A DNA stretch of 64,000 nt from an uncultured Eubacteriales bacterium (GCA_900540635.1 UQGU01000001.1:62001-126000); one strand, 5' to 3'; numbered from the stretch's first letter, positions 16,363-25,164 are shown. Made by a program: numbers and translations. Notes: a model not told the origin generated them from the letters alone.

Positions 16363-18072
16363 TCATCGTCCTTCCCGGTCCATCCGATGGCTTTTCGCTC
16401 TTTGTGTACACAAAGGCATTCGGTTTTCCCGTTCTCGTTGTTTTATAGTCTGTTGGATTTTCTGCTCATCCTCCTTTTCGTGCAGCAATTTGTCCGTATT
16501 ATACCTGGCATTGAAAACAGCATTCGAGGTTGGGTCCTTACCAAGAATTTCCGCATACTTCTCTTGCACTGCCCGCTCATACTCCGGGCGAATTGCGTGC
16601 CGCACATCGTAAAGCTCCACGGGGTCAACATCTGCTGACTGCACCTTGAGCGCTTCGTATTCCGCAATCGCTGCATCCAGTTCACCGGAATACTTTTTCT
16701 CCTTCACGGTCAGCTTTTTTAAGCTATTCTCCATAGTGGCAATCTCCTTGCGGAATATTGCGGGGGCAGTAGAATCCTCCAAGGAGAATTTTTCAAGCAG
16801 CCGCGCCTTTTCAGAGCGAAGATCTTCCAAGTCCTCCGTCAGCTCCGCAATTTTGGCGGCCAGCTCCCGGCTGCGGATAATGCGGAAAATAGGAAGCTCC
16901 TTTTTCTCGTTGACGAGGGCAGTGCGCTCCTTGCCCTTTTCCTTGATTTGCTGCACCAGGCCCATATACCGCTCCATCTCTGGCTTCCACACGCCAATGG
17001 AGCGGCGAATGTCGTACTGGTCGCCCCGGATATGGTGGAGCCGGAAGCAGCAGAGCATGACATGGCCACGAATCTTTTCAAGCGCTTCCGCAATGGCAGG
17101 AACGGTCTTTGCCACAATAGCGGCCAATTTCTGAAGCTCTGCTTTCAGCTGGCGCAAGAGAGTATTATCGGCTTTGATCTGCCGGTTCAGCTCGCAGCGG
17201 TCAGAGGTGATTCCCTTGCGCTCCATGGCACGGGCGGCAACGCCCTCGTGGATGGTTGGTTTTTCCTCCAAACCACGGGCGGCATGACTGCGGTGGTCGA
17301 TACGTTCCTCACGTCCCGCCTGCTCCAAGGCAAGATTTGCAGCGGCGGCCCAGTTTTCCCGCCATAGAAGCAGCTGCTCCTCGCTGTTCCAACGCAGGGT
17401 AATGGGATTCTGACGGCCATAGCGGCTGCTTTTGGGGTGCTTATCTGCACGGGCGAGGCCCCGTACCTCCGCTGCGGACGGAGCCATATAGACTTTCTTT
17501 TTGCCAATCTTATAGGGGTACTGTTTCTCCCATCCCTCTTTCTGGGCCTTCAAAAACTCGGCGGTGGTAAAGCCTCGCTCCTCACCATTGCGGACACAAA
17601 GATACTCTTTTTCCGTCTTGTACTGCCATTGGCCTTTTTCATCCAACGGGCGTACCGTCAGAAGGATGTGGGCATGGGGATTGTGTCCGTCGGTATCGTG
17701 GATAGCCGCGTCGGCACACATTCCATCAGCGACAAATTGCTCCTGTATAAATTCCTCTATCAGGGAAATCTGCTGTTCCTGATTTAATTCGATGGGTAAG
17801 GCCACAACAAGCTCCCGTGCAAGGCGGCTGTCCTTTGCTTTTTCAGCTGCTTCCACCGCATTCCAGAGCTTTTCCCGGTCTTGCCATTCTGGGGGAGCCT
17901 GCGGCGGTAGGAAAACCTGCTGCCACACAAGCCCCTGTTTCCGGGTGTAGTCATGCTGTATCCCGTCATAGTCGTTGTAAATCCGGGAACAGCTCAGATA
18001 GGCCGCCGCCGCGGCAGCGGAGCGGCCAGCCCCACGGCTGACCACCTTTGCCTCCAAATGGTAGATTGCCAA
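16363..18072 (-). CDS. MobA/MobL-family (MobQ) relaxase
   Basis: The 569-residue protein starts with AIYHLEAKVVSRGAGRSAAAAAAYLS, the N-terminal signature of the MobA/MobL family, and contains the metal-binding HNPHAH motif near residue 129. The N-terminal half nicks oriT and attaches covalently to the DNA; the C-terminal half (about 290-520) is a long charged coiled-coil region. It is the outermost gene of the element on this side. The 18073-18420 region immediately upstream has several inverted repeats and is the likely oriT. Confidence 0.9.
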   Translation of the reverse strand: MAIYHLEAKVVSRGAGRSAAAAAAYLSCSRIYNDYDGIQHDYTRKQGLVWQQVFLPPQAPPEWQDREKLWNAVEAAEKAKDSRLARELVVALPIELNQEQQISLIEEFIQEQFVADGMCADAAIHDTDGHNPHAHILLTVRPLDEKGQWQYKTEKEYLCVRNGEERGFTTAEFLKAQKEGWEKQYPYKIGKKKVYMAPSAAEVRGLARADKHPKSSRYGRQNPITLRWNSEEQLLLWRENWAAAANLALEQAGREERIDHRSHAARGLEEKPTIHEGVAARAMERKGITSDRCELNRQIKADNTLLRQLKAELQKLAAIVAKTVPAIAEALEKIRGHVMLCCFRLHHIRGDQYDIRRSIGVWKPEMERYMGLVQQIKEKGKERTALVNEKKELPIFRIIRSRELAAKIAELTEDLEDLRSEKARLLEKFSLEDSTAPAIFRKEIATMENSLKKLTVKEKKYSGELDAAIAEYEALKVQSADVDPVELYDVRHAIRPEYERAVQEKYAEILGKDPTSNAVFNARYNTDKLLHEKEDEQKIQQTIKQRERENRMPLCTQRAKSHRMDREGR

Positions 18073-18420
18073 AGCGTATCACCTCGTTCCCTTTTCTGTT
18101 TCTCTTTCGCAAAAGAGAAAATGGACGGCACCCAAGCGCTGTCCATCTCTGCGACAAAGCTGCCGGTGGCAGGTTTTCGCAGGCAGCTGTCTGTACCGCT
18201 AACTCGGTGCGGCACAGACAGCTGCGCAGACAATGACAGCAGCACGGCAAGTGCTGTGGCATTGTCTGTCGCTTTCCGCAGAAAGCGAAATCCCCCTCGG
18301 AGAGCGCGCGTTCCCGACCAACGGGAGGGATACCACCGCCTGCCTCTGGCAGGTGGTGAGTAAGTGCGCCCTTCGGGAAAAGAAAACGGCCTCCGGTTTC
18401 CCGGAGACCTTCTGAGTGCT
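18073..18420. other. Candidate oriT region, rich in inverted repeats
   Basis: No gene is seen in this 348-base stretch upstream of the relaxase. It holds several inverted repeats: GCAGCTGTCTGT/ACAGACAGCTGC around 18182-18226, GACAATG/CATTGTC with an inner CAGCA/TGCTG around 18227-18265, and GCTTTC-cgca-GAAAGC near 18272-18287. Position next to the relaxase and clustered hairpins are what oriT regions of MobQ plasmids show. The nic site itself cannot be named. Confidence 0.4.
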
Positions 18421-18627
18421 TCAATCTTTTTGCGGTATTCTTCGTAATAGGTATTCCTCCAATGCTTGCAGCCCCATCGTTCGCACCTCCGGCAGCACCT
18501 TTTCCAGAATTGCCCCGGTCTGAATGAGCCTGCGTGTTCTTGCCTTTCGTTCTTTCACTCGGTTCCGTGCTTGAGCTTCCTCCAATCGGTGCTGGGCCTG
18601 CAAGAGCGCTTTTTCTGTATCTGTCAT
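18421..18627 (-). CDS. DUF3847 family small protein of mobile elements
   Basis: The 68-residue, strongly charged protein contains a helical heptad-like N-terminal part and the stretch RKARTRRLIQTGAILE, typical of DUF3847 proteins, which sit next to relaxase genes in Firmicute elements. A role as relaxase accessory or oriT-binding protein is often assumed but not established. The ATG at 18627 follows AAGGAGAATTTTACCACT. An upstream in-frame extension has different codon character and is ignored. Confidence 0.75.
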   Translation of the reverse strand: MTDTEKALLQAQHRLEEAQARNRVKERKARTRRLIQTGAILEKVLPEVRTMGLQALEEYLLRRIPQKD

Positions 18628-18797
18628 AGTGGTAAAATTCTCCTTTCTGATAGTAAAAAACCGCCTGATACCGGAAAATGGTATCAAACGGCGGAAAATA
18701 TAATAGTAGATTTTCCTTTGCTTTGGAAACTGATAGAAAAATATCTGTTTTCCTATTCTCATTGATGGCAAAATCTCTGAAATTGATATTAAAAAGA

Positions 18798-18853
18798 GCA
18801 AGGGTGTCGCATTTCACGACACCCTTGCAGGCATTCTAATACCAAACTGACGG
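18798..18853. repeat. Direct repeat/hairpin, left flank of the HTH-AbiEii cassette
   Basis: GCAAGGGTGTCG and CGACACCCTTGC form a hairpin followed by CAGGCATTCTAATACCAAACTGACG. Nearly the same 55-base segment, in the same orientation, is found at 20358-20413. The pair brackets the HTH-AbiEii genes. Confidence 0.75.
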
Positions 18854-18871
18854 GAAATGCCATCACCGTGG

Positions 18872-19606
18872 TCATCTCTCCATTTCCCGTTTCTTCTCTC
18901 TGGGCAACACTTCTTTTACATAAGCTCTTACAGTACGGTAAATCTCCTCAAAAGGCGGCTTTGTTACATCTCCTGTGAAGCGAAACTTTTCATAGGAATG
19001 CTTTAACTCGTCCTGCCTATGCAGAAAACCACTGAATGTATCCAGCTTTCTGCCGCTGTTTTCAAGTGTCCGGGTAATCTCGTCCTTGTCAAATGGAAAT
19101 ACCTTTGAAATGTAGTATAGATCGACAACATCTTTGATCCTGCGGAACACCTTGTCCGTCGAGATTGCGGATAGCTTGTCCGCAATCATTTGGGAGGGAG
19201 AAACACCGCAAAAGCGAACGCCGTCCACCTCGTAAATCCTGGTCGGGGGTACAGGCCTGTTTACGTCCATATCCATAGTAAACAGAACTTCGTCTGTATC
19301 CTTGTCAATCAGCTCAAATCCGGCAGAGCGCCCTTCTCCGTACATCCAATAGAGACCAACTTCCAAATCAAGGCCACTTTTCTGGATTGCTTTTTCAAGA
19401 GATTCCACCATCTGTGGCCCCGTTGGCGGCGTTGCAGAATACCAGTTTGCGTCAATATCTACCGTGTGCCGGGTTTCATCCGCATATCCAGCTTCCATCA
19501 GGCAGGCTTTCAAAACCATGGACCCCTTAAAATTGACCGGAATGCCGCTGTCATAGATGGCTTTCATAACTGCGTACATCAGCTTTTCTTCCGCTGTCAG
19601 ATTCAT
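18872..19606 (-). CDS. AbiEii/AbiGii-type nucleotidyltransferase toxin
   Basis: This 244-residue protein has the nucleotidyltransferase pattern of AbiEii: FKGSMVLKACL (about 26-36), DIDANW (50-55), then MIADKLSAIS and RIKDVVDLYYI further on. AbiEii toxins act as type IV toxins, and characterised relatives transfer nucleotides to tRNA acceptor ends. The start is 11 bases after the stop of the upstream HTH gene, giving a two-gene operon with that gene as probable antitoxin. GGGG six bases before the ATG serves as ribosome site. Only family membership is visible; toxicity is inferred. Confidence 0.8.
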   Translation of the reverse strand: MNLTAEEKLMYAVMKAIYDSGIPVNFKGSMVLKACLMEAGYADETRHTVDIDANWYSATPPTGPQMVESLEKAIQKSGLDLEVGLYWMYGEGRSAGFELIDKDTDEVLFTMDMDVNRPVPPTRIYEVDGVRFCGVSPSQMIADKLSAISTDKVFRRIKDVVDLYYISKVFPFDKDEITRTLENSGRKLDTFSGFLHRQDELKHSYEKFRFTGDVTKPPFEEIYRTVRAYVKEVLPREKKREMER

Positions 19607-19617
19607 AAAATTACCCC

Positions 19618-20268
19618 TTAACTGTCGTAATATGCAATTGCGTCCTGTGCCAGTCGTTCAAACCGCTTTTGATATTCGGGAGGAACGAAGATTCCCTCAA
19701 AGCTGTCGCCGTGCGCATAGTAGTACCGGCTGACAGCCTCCGTAATCCCCTGCATGTCCAGAATGGACTCGTTGGCAAGCGCGTCCGAGAGCGTCCGGTT
19801 GAAGCTCGTAAAGGAGAGGCCATTCTTGTTCTGGACATCGATGGGGCTGATCTGATTTCCCAGAACGGCAACACCGTTGAATTTCGTTACGCTGTCTGCT
19901 CCGTACACCCAGACCAGGTATTCATCGCTGCGACCACCAAAGCCGCCCTGGCACATCAGTGCTTCATCCAACGCGAATACAACCGGCTGGTCGATACAAT
20001 CACGGACAGCCCGAAGCCAGGAAAAGGCTCCCACATAATCACGCCGCTTGGGAAGATCACGCTTCTGTGGGTCATATTGCGGCAGCACCCTTGTTTTTCT
20101 GTTTATCAAATCCTCGCGGATACGATGTTCCAGCAGGTTTATCATATATTCCGGCGGCTTGCGCACGCCTGTTTCCCAATTCTGGACAGTACGGAACGGG
20201 ATTTTGTACCGTGCGGCAAATTCGCTCTGGGTATCGCCCAGCTGCATCCGCATTCCCCGAATATCCAT
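19618..20268 (-). CDS. HTH protein, probable antitoxin of the AbiEii pair
   Basis: The N-terminal 45 residues form an XRE-like helix-turn-helix (DTQSEFAARYKIPFRTVQNWETG). The remaining 170 residues are of no family I recognise. The ATG at 20268 is chosen because GGGAGGTGATC lies just upstream; the longer frame to 20295 runs over it. The gene precedes the AbiEii-type toxin by 11 bases, as antitoxins do, and probably autoregulates the pair. It differs from the winged-helix AbiEi, so it is an HTH-type partner rather than a classical AbiEi. Confidence 0.65.
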   Translation of the reverse strand: MDIRGMRMQLGDTQSEFAARYKIPFRTVQNWETGVRKPPEYMINLLEHRIREDLINRKTRVLPQYDPQKRDLPKRRDYVGAFSWLRAVRDCIDQPVVFALDEALMCQGGFGGRSDEYLVWVYGADSVTKFNGVAVLGNQISPIDVQNKNGLSFTSFNRTLSDALANESILDMQGITEAVSRYYYAHGDSFEGIFVPPEYQKRFERLAQDAIAYYDS

Positions 20269-20357
20269 ATCGATCACCTCCCTTATATAATACACTCATT
20301 GAGTGTATTTATCAAGTGCTTTTTGTAGGGAAAATACTTCCGGTGGAGTTCAATGCC

Positions 20358-20413
20358 GCAAGGGTATCGCATCTCACAACACCCTTGCAGGTGTTTTGTT
20401 ATCAAACCGAGTA
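20358..20413. repeat. Direct repeat/hairpin, right flank of the HTH-AbiEii cassette
   Basis: GCAAGGGTATCG...CACCCTTGCAGGTGTTTTGTTATCAAACCGAG matches the copy at 18798-18853 in order and orientation, with scattered differences. It lies between parR-like and the HTH gene. Confidence 0.75.
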
Positions 20414-20423
20414 TTAACTGGTA

Positions 20424-20813
20424 TTAAAAGCTCCCAACAAAATCCAGCGCCGCGTCCCAGTCTGTACTGTTGTTGGCCTCAACCTCCTCCTTTGTAGGAG
20501 CGGATGGCGCACCTTGCGTCCCCTGCAACAGTTGGAGCAGAGCAGCCAATCCGGGGGCTGGGGTAGGTTGTTGGGCAGCCCGGATGGTGTCAATTACCCG
20601 CTGAAGAAACGCGTCCTCCTTCTTGCGGGTTTCCAGATAGGGGTCAGCTTCCAACTGTTCCTGCCTGGAAAAGTAGGCGTTGACGGCGGCAATCACGGCG
20701 CTGTTCACGGAACGGTACTTCTTCCGATCCAGCCGCCGCAAATGCTCCATAGCTTCCCGGTCAGCCTCATTTTCCAGATTCAGCCGCAGGGTGGTCGTGT
20801 AGAGCCGCTTCAT
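20424..20813 (-). CDS. ParR-like small protein paired with ParM
   Basis: The 129-residue protein has an N-terminal ribbon-helix-helix-like part (about 1-50, with YTTTLRLNLENEADREAMEHL) and a Pro/Gln/Ala-rich C-terminal tail. It overlaps the end of the actin-like gene by four bases (its ATG at 20813, parM stop at 20810). This is the usual gene order of parMR partition operons, where ParR binds the centromere and caps ParM filaments. No parC repeats were located. The family assignment rests on size, RHH-like start and context. Confidence 0.6.
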   Translation of the reverse strand: MKRLYTTTLRLNLENEADREAMEHLRRLDRKKYRSVNSAVIAAVNAYFSRQEQLEADPYLETRKKEDAFLQRVIDTIRAAQQPTPAPGLAALLQLLQGTQGAPSAPTKEEVEANNSTDWDAALDFVGSF

Positions 20814-21730
20814 ACAATTCCGCCCTCCTTCTGGATTCTGCGGGTGGTCATCTGCTCATATCCCTTGGCCGTGGCGCAAATATCGTCATTGAAGAACACC
20901 CGCCCCTTTTCGTATTTGCCGAAGTTCCGCACCAGACAGCCACCGCCGCCCAGCACATACAGGCGCATCAGCTCCGGGTCATACTCATGCTCCCGAAGCC
21001 TGCGGAAAATACCGTCCACATATTCGGAAGCCGTCTGTCGGATGGAGTTCAGATACCTGGGCGCAATGTCCGCGGTTCCTTCCCGCAGTACACGCTCGAT
21101 GGTCGCGTCATTCAGCGCTTTGCCAAACTGCCGCAGAATGGTCTCCCGGACAGCCAGCATACACTGGTGGGTGCCGAACTTCTCCGTATAGCAGTTACTC
21201 AATACAGGCCGGAACTCGTTGATATACATGATATTCATAGTCCCATTACCAATGTCGCAGAGCATATTGGTTCCGGGGAATGCCCGTAGATTAGCCGCAA
21301 CGGCGGCGAAGCCCTGCGGATAAATGTCAGCACCTGCAAACGCCACATGATAATCCGTGTCCTGATAGGTGAAATCCACGCTCTCGTTGTGCAGGAGATA
21401 CGCCCGGAAGCTGTCTTTCTGCTCGCCGACCCATGTCAGAGGCAGGCCCACGGCCAGATAGACCTTGGCAGCGGTCAGTCGCCGGAGGCTCAGCTCCTTG
21501 GCAATGGCCGCCAGAGTCAGCACATAGTAGTCGCCGTCCATCATCTTGTCAGCGGTGAACTCCTTGTGCCCCTCGCCAATGGTGTAGAAATGACCGTCGT
21601 AGATAAGCAGGTCGTTGTGGAATGTTGGTTCTTTCTCGTAGGTTGTTACGCCGGTAGGAAAGCAGGTGTGGGCGCTTTTGATATTGCCGTAGCCGTGGTC
21701 AATTCCGAGAATGATTGTGTTGTTGTTCAT
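20810..21730 (-). CDS. parM: ParM/StbA-type actin-like ATPase
   Basis: The 306-residue actin-fold protein shows phosphate-1 (ILGIDHGYGNIKSA, residues 6-19), phosphate-2 (MLCDIGNGTMNI) and adenosine (YVLGGGGCLV) motifs of the ParM/StbA family. Such proteins polymerise to push plasmid copies apart, working with ParR. The ATG at 21730 follows AAAGGAATC; an extension to 21946 has no ribosome site. On an integrated element it may stabilise an excised, replicating form. Confidence 0.85.
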   Translation of the reverse strand: MNNNTIILGIDHGYGNIKSAHTCFPTGVTTYEKEPTFHNDLLIYDGHFYTIGEGHKEFTADKMMDGDYYVLTLAAIAKELSLRRLTAAKVYLAVGLPLTWVGEQKDSFRAYLLHNESVDFTYQDTDYHVAFAGADIYPQGFAAVAANLRAFPGTNMLCDIGNGTMNIMYINEFRPVLSNCYTEKFGTHQCMLAVRETILRQFGKALNDATIERVLREGTADIAPRYLNSIRQTASEYVDGIFRRLREHEYDPELMRLYVLGGGGCLVRNFGKYEKGRVFFNDDICATAKGYEQMTTRRIQKEGGIV

Positions 21731-21824
21731 AAATAAAGATTCCTTTCTGCCGCTTTGCGGACTTAAAAATGATTTTGGGTACAAAAAAGCGGCCTGCCTG
21801 GTTAGGAGCAAGCCGCAAACAAAC

Positions 21825-23741
21825 TTATGCACTTTCTGGGATACTTGGTACATTGGTTTTCTTTCGATTCTGTGAATAGAATTTCTGCCGACAGCCGGAA
21901 CTGCAATACTTGGCATCGATGCGTTTCGCCGCAAATACCTTCCCACAGCATTGGCAAGTCATTGTGTATGGAGGATTGAGTTCCCCAGCCAGAATACGTG
22001 TCTTCTGACGCAAATATCGCTTTTGGTTAGCACGGTGTTTCTTTTTCCGGAGTTCTTCTTTTGAAATTTCCTCCGGTGTTGGATCAGGTACAGGAACCTC
22101 AAACTGTCCAATAAACCTGAAATAAATGTCAACCTCCTGGACACGTTCGCCGCTGCTCTTGTCCGGTGCGTGAACAAGTATCTTGTCCACAAATTCATGG
22201 AGCATGGCGGGAGTAAGCTCGGAGAAGTCCGTATATTTCTTTGCCAATGCCAAAAATTGATCTGCTCGCTCCGTGTCATCCTGAAATTGATCCAAATTCG
22301 TTTGATCTGCTGTCAAAATCTGTTCCAGCTCCGCCTGCTCCTTCTCGTACTCGCCGGACAACAAGTCAAAACGCTTTTCCTCTAATTTACCCATTGCATA
22401 AGTCTCATAGAGCTTTTTGATCAATATATCCAGTTCCGCAATTCGTTTCTGGGCTTTGGCAATTTTGCGCTTCAATTCTTTTGCGGCCTCCTGCTGCTGA
22501 ATTTGGGAGACACTGCGAACTTTCTGGATGAAATCTTCCCGATTCTGAATGGCATAGGCCGCAGTCAGACGTATGGCATCCAGTAACAGAGTATTGAGCG
22601 CCCTGGTACTGATGCTGTGGGAAAAGCACTTCTGATTAACCCGTTCCCGATCCAATTCGTAGGTAGAGCAATTGTAGGTGTCTCCGGCATAAGTCCTGCC
22701 ATTGACGGTGTGCTTTCCTCGGCGGTTGTACATTTTCGCGCCGCAGTCCGCACAGAATACCAGACCTGTCAGCGGGTTGGCAACGCCGGTTGTGTCTGTC
22801 CTGCGAACGGTCTGCCTGGTTCGCTGGGCCAGCTGCCAGGTCTCCGAATCGATGATCGGCTCATGGGTGTTTTCAAAAATCAGCCAGTCCTCCGGATCAT
22901 TTGCCACACGCTTGTCCCGATAGGATTTTGCGTAAGTGCGGAAATTTACCGTGTGCCCCATATACTCCGGCTTGGATAAAATGGCTGTAACGGTATTCCC
23001 GTACCAGTCGTATGGAGGGTACGGGTTTTCGTTTTCTGCTGTACCGCCCTCCCGAAGAAGCCTCAGTTTGGCATGGTGGTATCCGGGGCACTCAGCCTTT
23101 CCGTCCCGCAGTATTTTGGCAATTTCGTAAGCACCGTGACCCTCAATAGAGAGCTGGAAGATTCTGCGTACAACTGCCGCCGCTTCCGCGTCTACGATCC
23201 AGTGATCCTTGTTGGCGGGATCTTTTTGATAGCCGTACAAGGGACGGTTTGTGATTGGCTTCCCGGACTTTCCCTTGATGGCATAGGCCGCCTTTACTTT
23301 CTTGGACTGATCCCGAAGATACCACTCGTTCATGATATTCATAAACGGGGCAAACTCGCTGGTCTCCTGGATGTCGCTGTCGATGTTATTCGCCACAGCA
23401 ACAAAATGAACCCCATACTGCCGGAACATTACCTCTGTGTAGAATCCTGTTTGCAGATAGTTTCTGCCGATTCTGCTCATGTCCTTGCACAGCAGGTGGG
23501 CAACCTTGCCCGCCTCAATGTCGGCCACCAGCTTTTTCCAGCCGGGCCGCTCAAAATTGCCGCCGGACCACCCATCGTCCGTGTAGTGGACGATATTGGT
23601 GTAGCCCCGCTGCTGTGCATAGGATTCCAGGTAACGCTTTTGGTTCAGAATGGAGTTCGAGTCTCCCGCAATATCATCGTCACGGGAAAGCCGCTCATAG
23701 AGAGCGGTGATTTTTTGTTCTTCCGTCTGTCTGGCTGCCAT
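21825..23741 (-). CDS. Large serine recombinase (TndX/TnpX type) with extra C-terminal zinc finger
   Basis: This 638-residue integrase carries an N-terminal resolvase domain with catalytic S19 (YERLSRDDD), a recombinase domain (about 160-290), a zinc-ribbon domain (CADCGAKM...CS...C, about 330-375) and a long coiled coil (about 395-480). The last 90 residues add a Cys4-like finger (CQCCGKVF...YCSSGC). The ATG at 23741 is eight bases after AAGGAG; GTG at 23750 overlaps it. It should catalyse excision and integration of the element between short att sites. It is followed downstream by the parM operon and preceded by tnpW. Confidence 0.93.
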   Translation of the reverse strand: MAARQTEEQKITALYERLSRDDDIAGDSNSILNQKRYLESYAQQRGYTNIVHYTDDGWSGGNFERPGWKKLVADIEAGKVAHLLCKDMSRIGRNYLQTGFYTEVMFRQYGVHFVAVANNIDSDIQETSEFAPFMNIMNEWYLRDQSKKVKAAYAIKGKSGKPITNRPLYGYQKDPANKDHWIVDAEAAAVVRRIFQLSIEGHGAYEIAKILRDGKAECPGYHHAKLRLLREGGTAENENPYPPYDWYGNTVTAILSKPEYMGHTVNFRTYAKSYRDKRVANDPEDWLIFENTHEPIIDSETWQLAQRTRQTVRRTDTTGVANPLTGLVFCADCGAKMYNRRGKHTVNGRTYAGDTYNCSTYELDRERVNQKCFSHSISTRALNTLLLDAIRLTAAYAIQNREDFIQKVRSVSQIQQQEAAKELKRKIAKAQKRIAELDILIKKLYETYAMGKLEEKRFDLLSGEYEKEQAELEQILTADQTNLDQFQDDTERADQFLALAKKYTDFSELTPAMLHEFVDKILVHAPDKSSGERVQEVDIYFRFIGQFEVPVPDPTPEEISKEELRKKKHRANQKRYLRQKTRILAGELNPPYTMTCQCCGKVFAAKRIDAKYCSSGCRQKFYSQNRKKTNVPSIPESA

Positions 23742-23742
23742 A

Positions 23743-23946
23743 TCAGGCACTCCTTTCAGACTGACGGCTCATTCGTGGTACACCCAGTATACCACAGTCC
23801 GGGCCATTTGTCATCCCATCATTGCGGATTAACCGCAGAATTTTATCTTCCATGGTTTCCTCAGCGGTTTCGCTGAGATGGACACGCACCCGGTAGGTGG
23901 TGTGTCCGATGTGTCGGGTTAAAAATACGTTGTTGTTTTCTGTCAT
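23743..23946 (-). CDS. tnpW: TnpW-family transposon protein
   Basis: The 67-residue protein contains FLTRHIGHTTYRVRVHLSET and METMEDKILRLI-like sequence, the pattern of TnpW proteins encoded next to the recombinase of Tn4451-type elements. Its role is unknown; a small accessory of recombination has been suggested by position. It ends one base before the recombinase start, so the two are co-translated. ATG at 23946 and an upstream GTG at 23955 are both possible starts. Confidence 0.8.
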   Translation of the reverse strand: MTENNNVFLTRHIGHTTYRVRVHLSETAEETMEDKILRLIRNDGMTNGPDCGILGVPRMSRQSERSA

Positions 23947-24090
23947 AGACCTCACTTTCTCCGCGCCTTAAACGCGGCTGTGAAAATGCTTTTATATTTC
24001 TCTTTTTGCAGCTGTGAAAATTTGTCTGGCTACCCATATCGCATTCGCATAAATGATTCCTCCTTTTTTGAATGCCAGCTTAGCAGTAAC

Positions 24091-24115
24091 CCGGATAACC
24101 GTATCCGGATTACCG
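24091..24115. repeat. Short direct repeat between tnpW and the sigma-like gene
   Basis: CCGGATAACCG (24091-24101) and CCGGATTACCG (24105-24115) are separated by TAT; CGGATA/TATCCG within them is also an inverted repeat. It lies in the 23947-24303 gap, which otherwise holds only the promoter at 24242-24270. It could be a binding site for an element-encoded protein. Confidence 0.45.
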
Positions 24116-24241
24116 CTTTCACTGGTAGGAGAATTACGGTATGTAAATCGGAACCATTTGCGGGAAAAGTGATGTTAACTTTTTATGAATGGGAGGAGGA
24201 ATAGTAGCAGCCGCGCTCCAAAGTCGTATCACAGAAAATTG

Positions 24242-24270
24242 TTGACACGAACATATGTTCTTATTATAAT
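24242..24270 (+). promoter_or_regulatory. Promoter with LexA (SOS) box inside the mobile element
   Basis: TTGACA (24242-24247), 17 bases, TATAAT (24265-24270). The spacer starts with CGAACATATGTTC (24248-24260), which fits the Firmicute LexA box CGAAC-N4-GTTCG in 12 of 13 readable positions before the final G. LexA bound there would block polymerase, making the two genes downstream SOS-inducible. Confidence 0.65.
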
Positions 24271-24303
24271 AAAAGAACAGTATATACCCTGTGAGGTAAC
24301 GCC

Positions 24304-25164
24304 ATGGCAAAGATGTGGTATGAGGAATGGCCGTCCGAGGATTTCTTTGACAGCCAGGAAGAAATTGACCCGGCAGAAGATATTTCAGAAAATGAAACAT
24401 TGGGAAACGCAATCTCCCAGGAGCGGCGGGCAGAGTTTGAGCAGTCCTTGGTGCAGGACGAGCATCCCAGGGACTATGACTCGGAGTTGGAGGACGAGAT
24501 TGAGGAAGCGGCACCCACCAGTGACAAACGGCTGAAACGGGAAATCAAAGCCGAGGCGCTTCGGCGGTTGGAGGAGGCCGCCAGAACCGAGGCGGATTTC
24601 CAAGCGGTGATTAACCAGTGGGACAAGCTGGATCAGAACCGGGAGCGCCGGGAGCGGGATCATGAAAACCTCCGAGGGGATGTACCCCTAGAGTACCAGA
24701 CCATTCCCAATCCTTCCATTGCGCCGATATGGATGAACGATCCCGCGTTCCGGCAGCTCTGCCATGGCAACTACCTGGACATTCTCTTTGACTGCCCCCA
24801 TGAGCTGCACAATCTGGCGGGGAATCCCTTTATCTCCGAGTTGCTGCGGAATTTGAACGAGGACCAGCAGGAAATCCTGTATTTTCTGTTCGTGCGCCTG
24901 TACAGCACCACCCGCCTCGCGGAAATGCGGCACCAGTCGGACCGGAACATCCGCAAACAGCGGAAAAAAATCTGCGCCAAGCTCCAAAAGCGGATGTATG
25001 ACCATCTGATCGGCAGCCAACGCCTGACAAAGCGGGAACGGACATTTCTGGAAGAATACGAAAAGGCCGTCAGGGAGCAGGGTAAAAATGCGGCTATTCC
25101 GAGAGAAAACAAGACAAAGCCCAGGCAGGAAAAGGCAGCCCTTGACGAGGCCAAGAGCAGCTGA
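24304..25164 (+). CDS. Sigma-70 region-4-like protein of the mobile element
   Basis: The 286-residue protein has a very acidic N-terminus (1-60), a charged middle and an HTH-like stretch (about 183-232, LNEDQQEILYFLFVRLY then RHQSDRNIRKQRKKI) that resembles sigma factor region 4. Proteins like this are frequent in Firmicute integrative elements and are annotated as sigma-70 family; no region 2 is recognisable. It is driven by a strong promoter carrying a LexA-like box and is followed after 52 bases by the zinc-finger gene. A role in switching on transfer or excision genes is inference. Confidence 0.6.
   Translation: MAKMWYEEWPSEDFFDSQEEIDPAEDISENETLGNAISQERRAEFEQSLVQDEHPRDYDSELEDEIEEAAPTSDKRLKREIKAEALRRLEEAARTEADFQAVINQWDKLDQNRERRERDHENLRGDVPLEYQTIPNPSIAPIWMNDPAFRQLCHGNYLDILFDCPHELHNLAGNPFISELLRNLNEDQQEILYFLFVRLYSTTRLAEMRHQSDRNIRKQRKKICAKLQKRMYDHLIGSQRLTKRERTFLEEYEKAVREQGKNAAIPRENKTKPRQEKAALDEAKSS

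Noticed and set aside
17966..18817. A 283-codon minus-strand frame across the candidate oriT
   Set aside because: It runs through DUF3847 and the inverted-repeat region in another frame, with low-complexity composition and no ribosome site.
23750..23750. GTG at 23750 as start of the serine recombinase
   Set aside because: It overlaps AAGGAG, which is well placed for the ATG at 23741.
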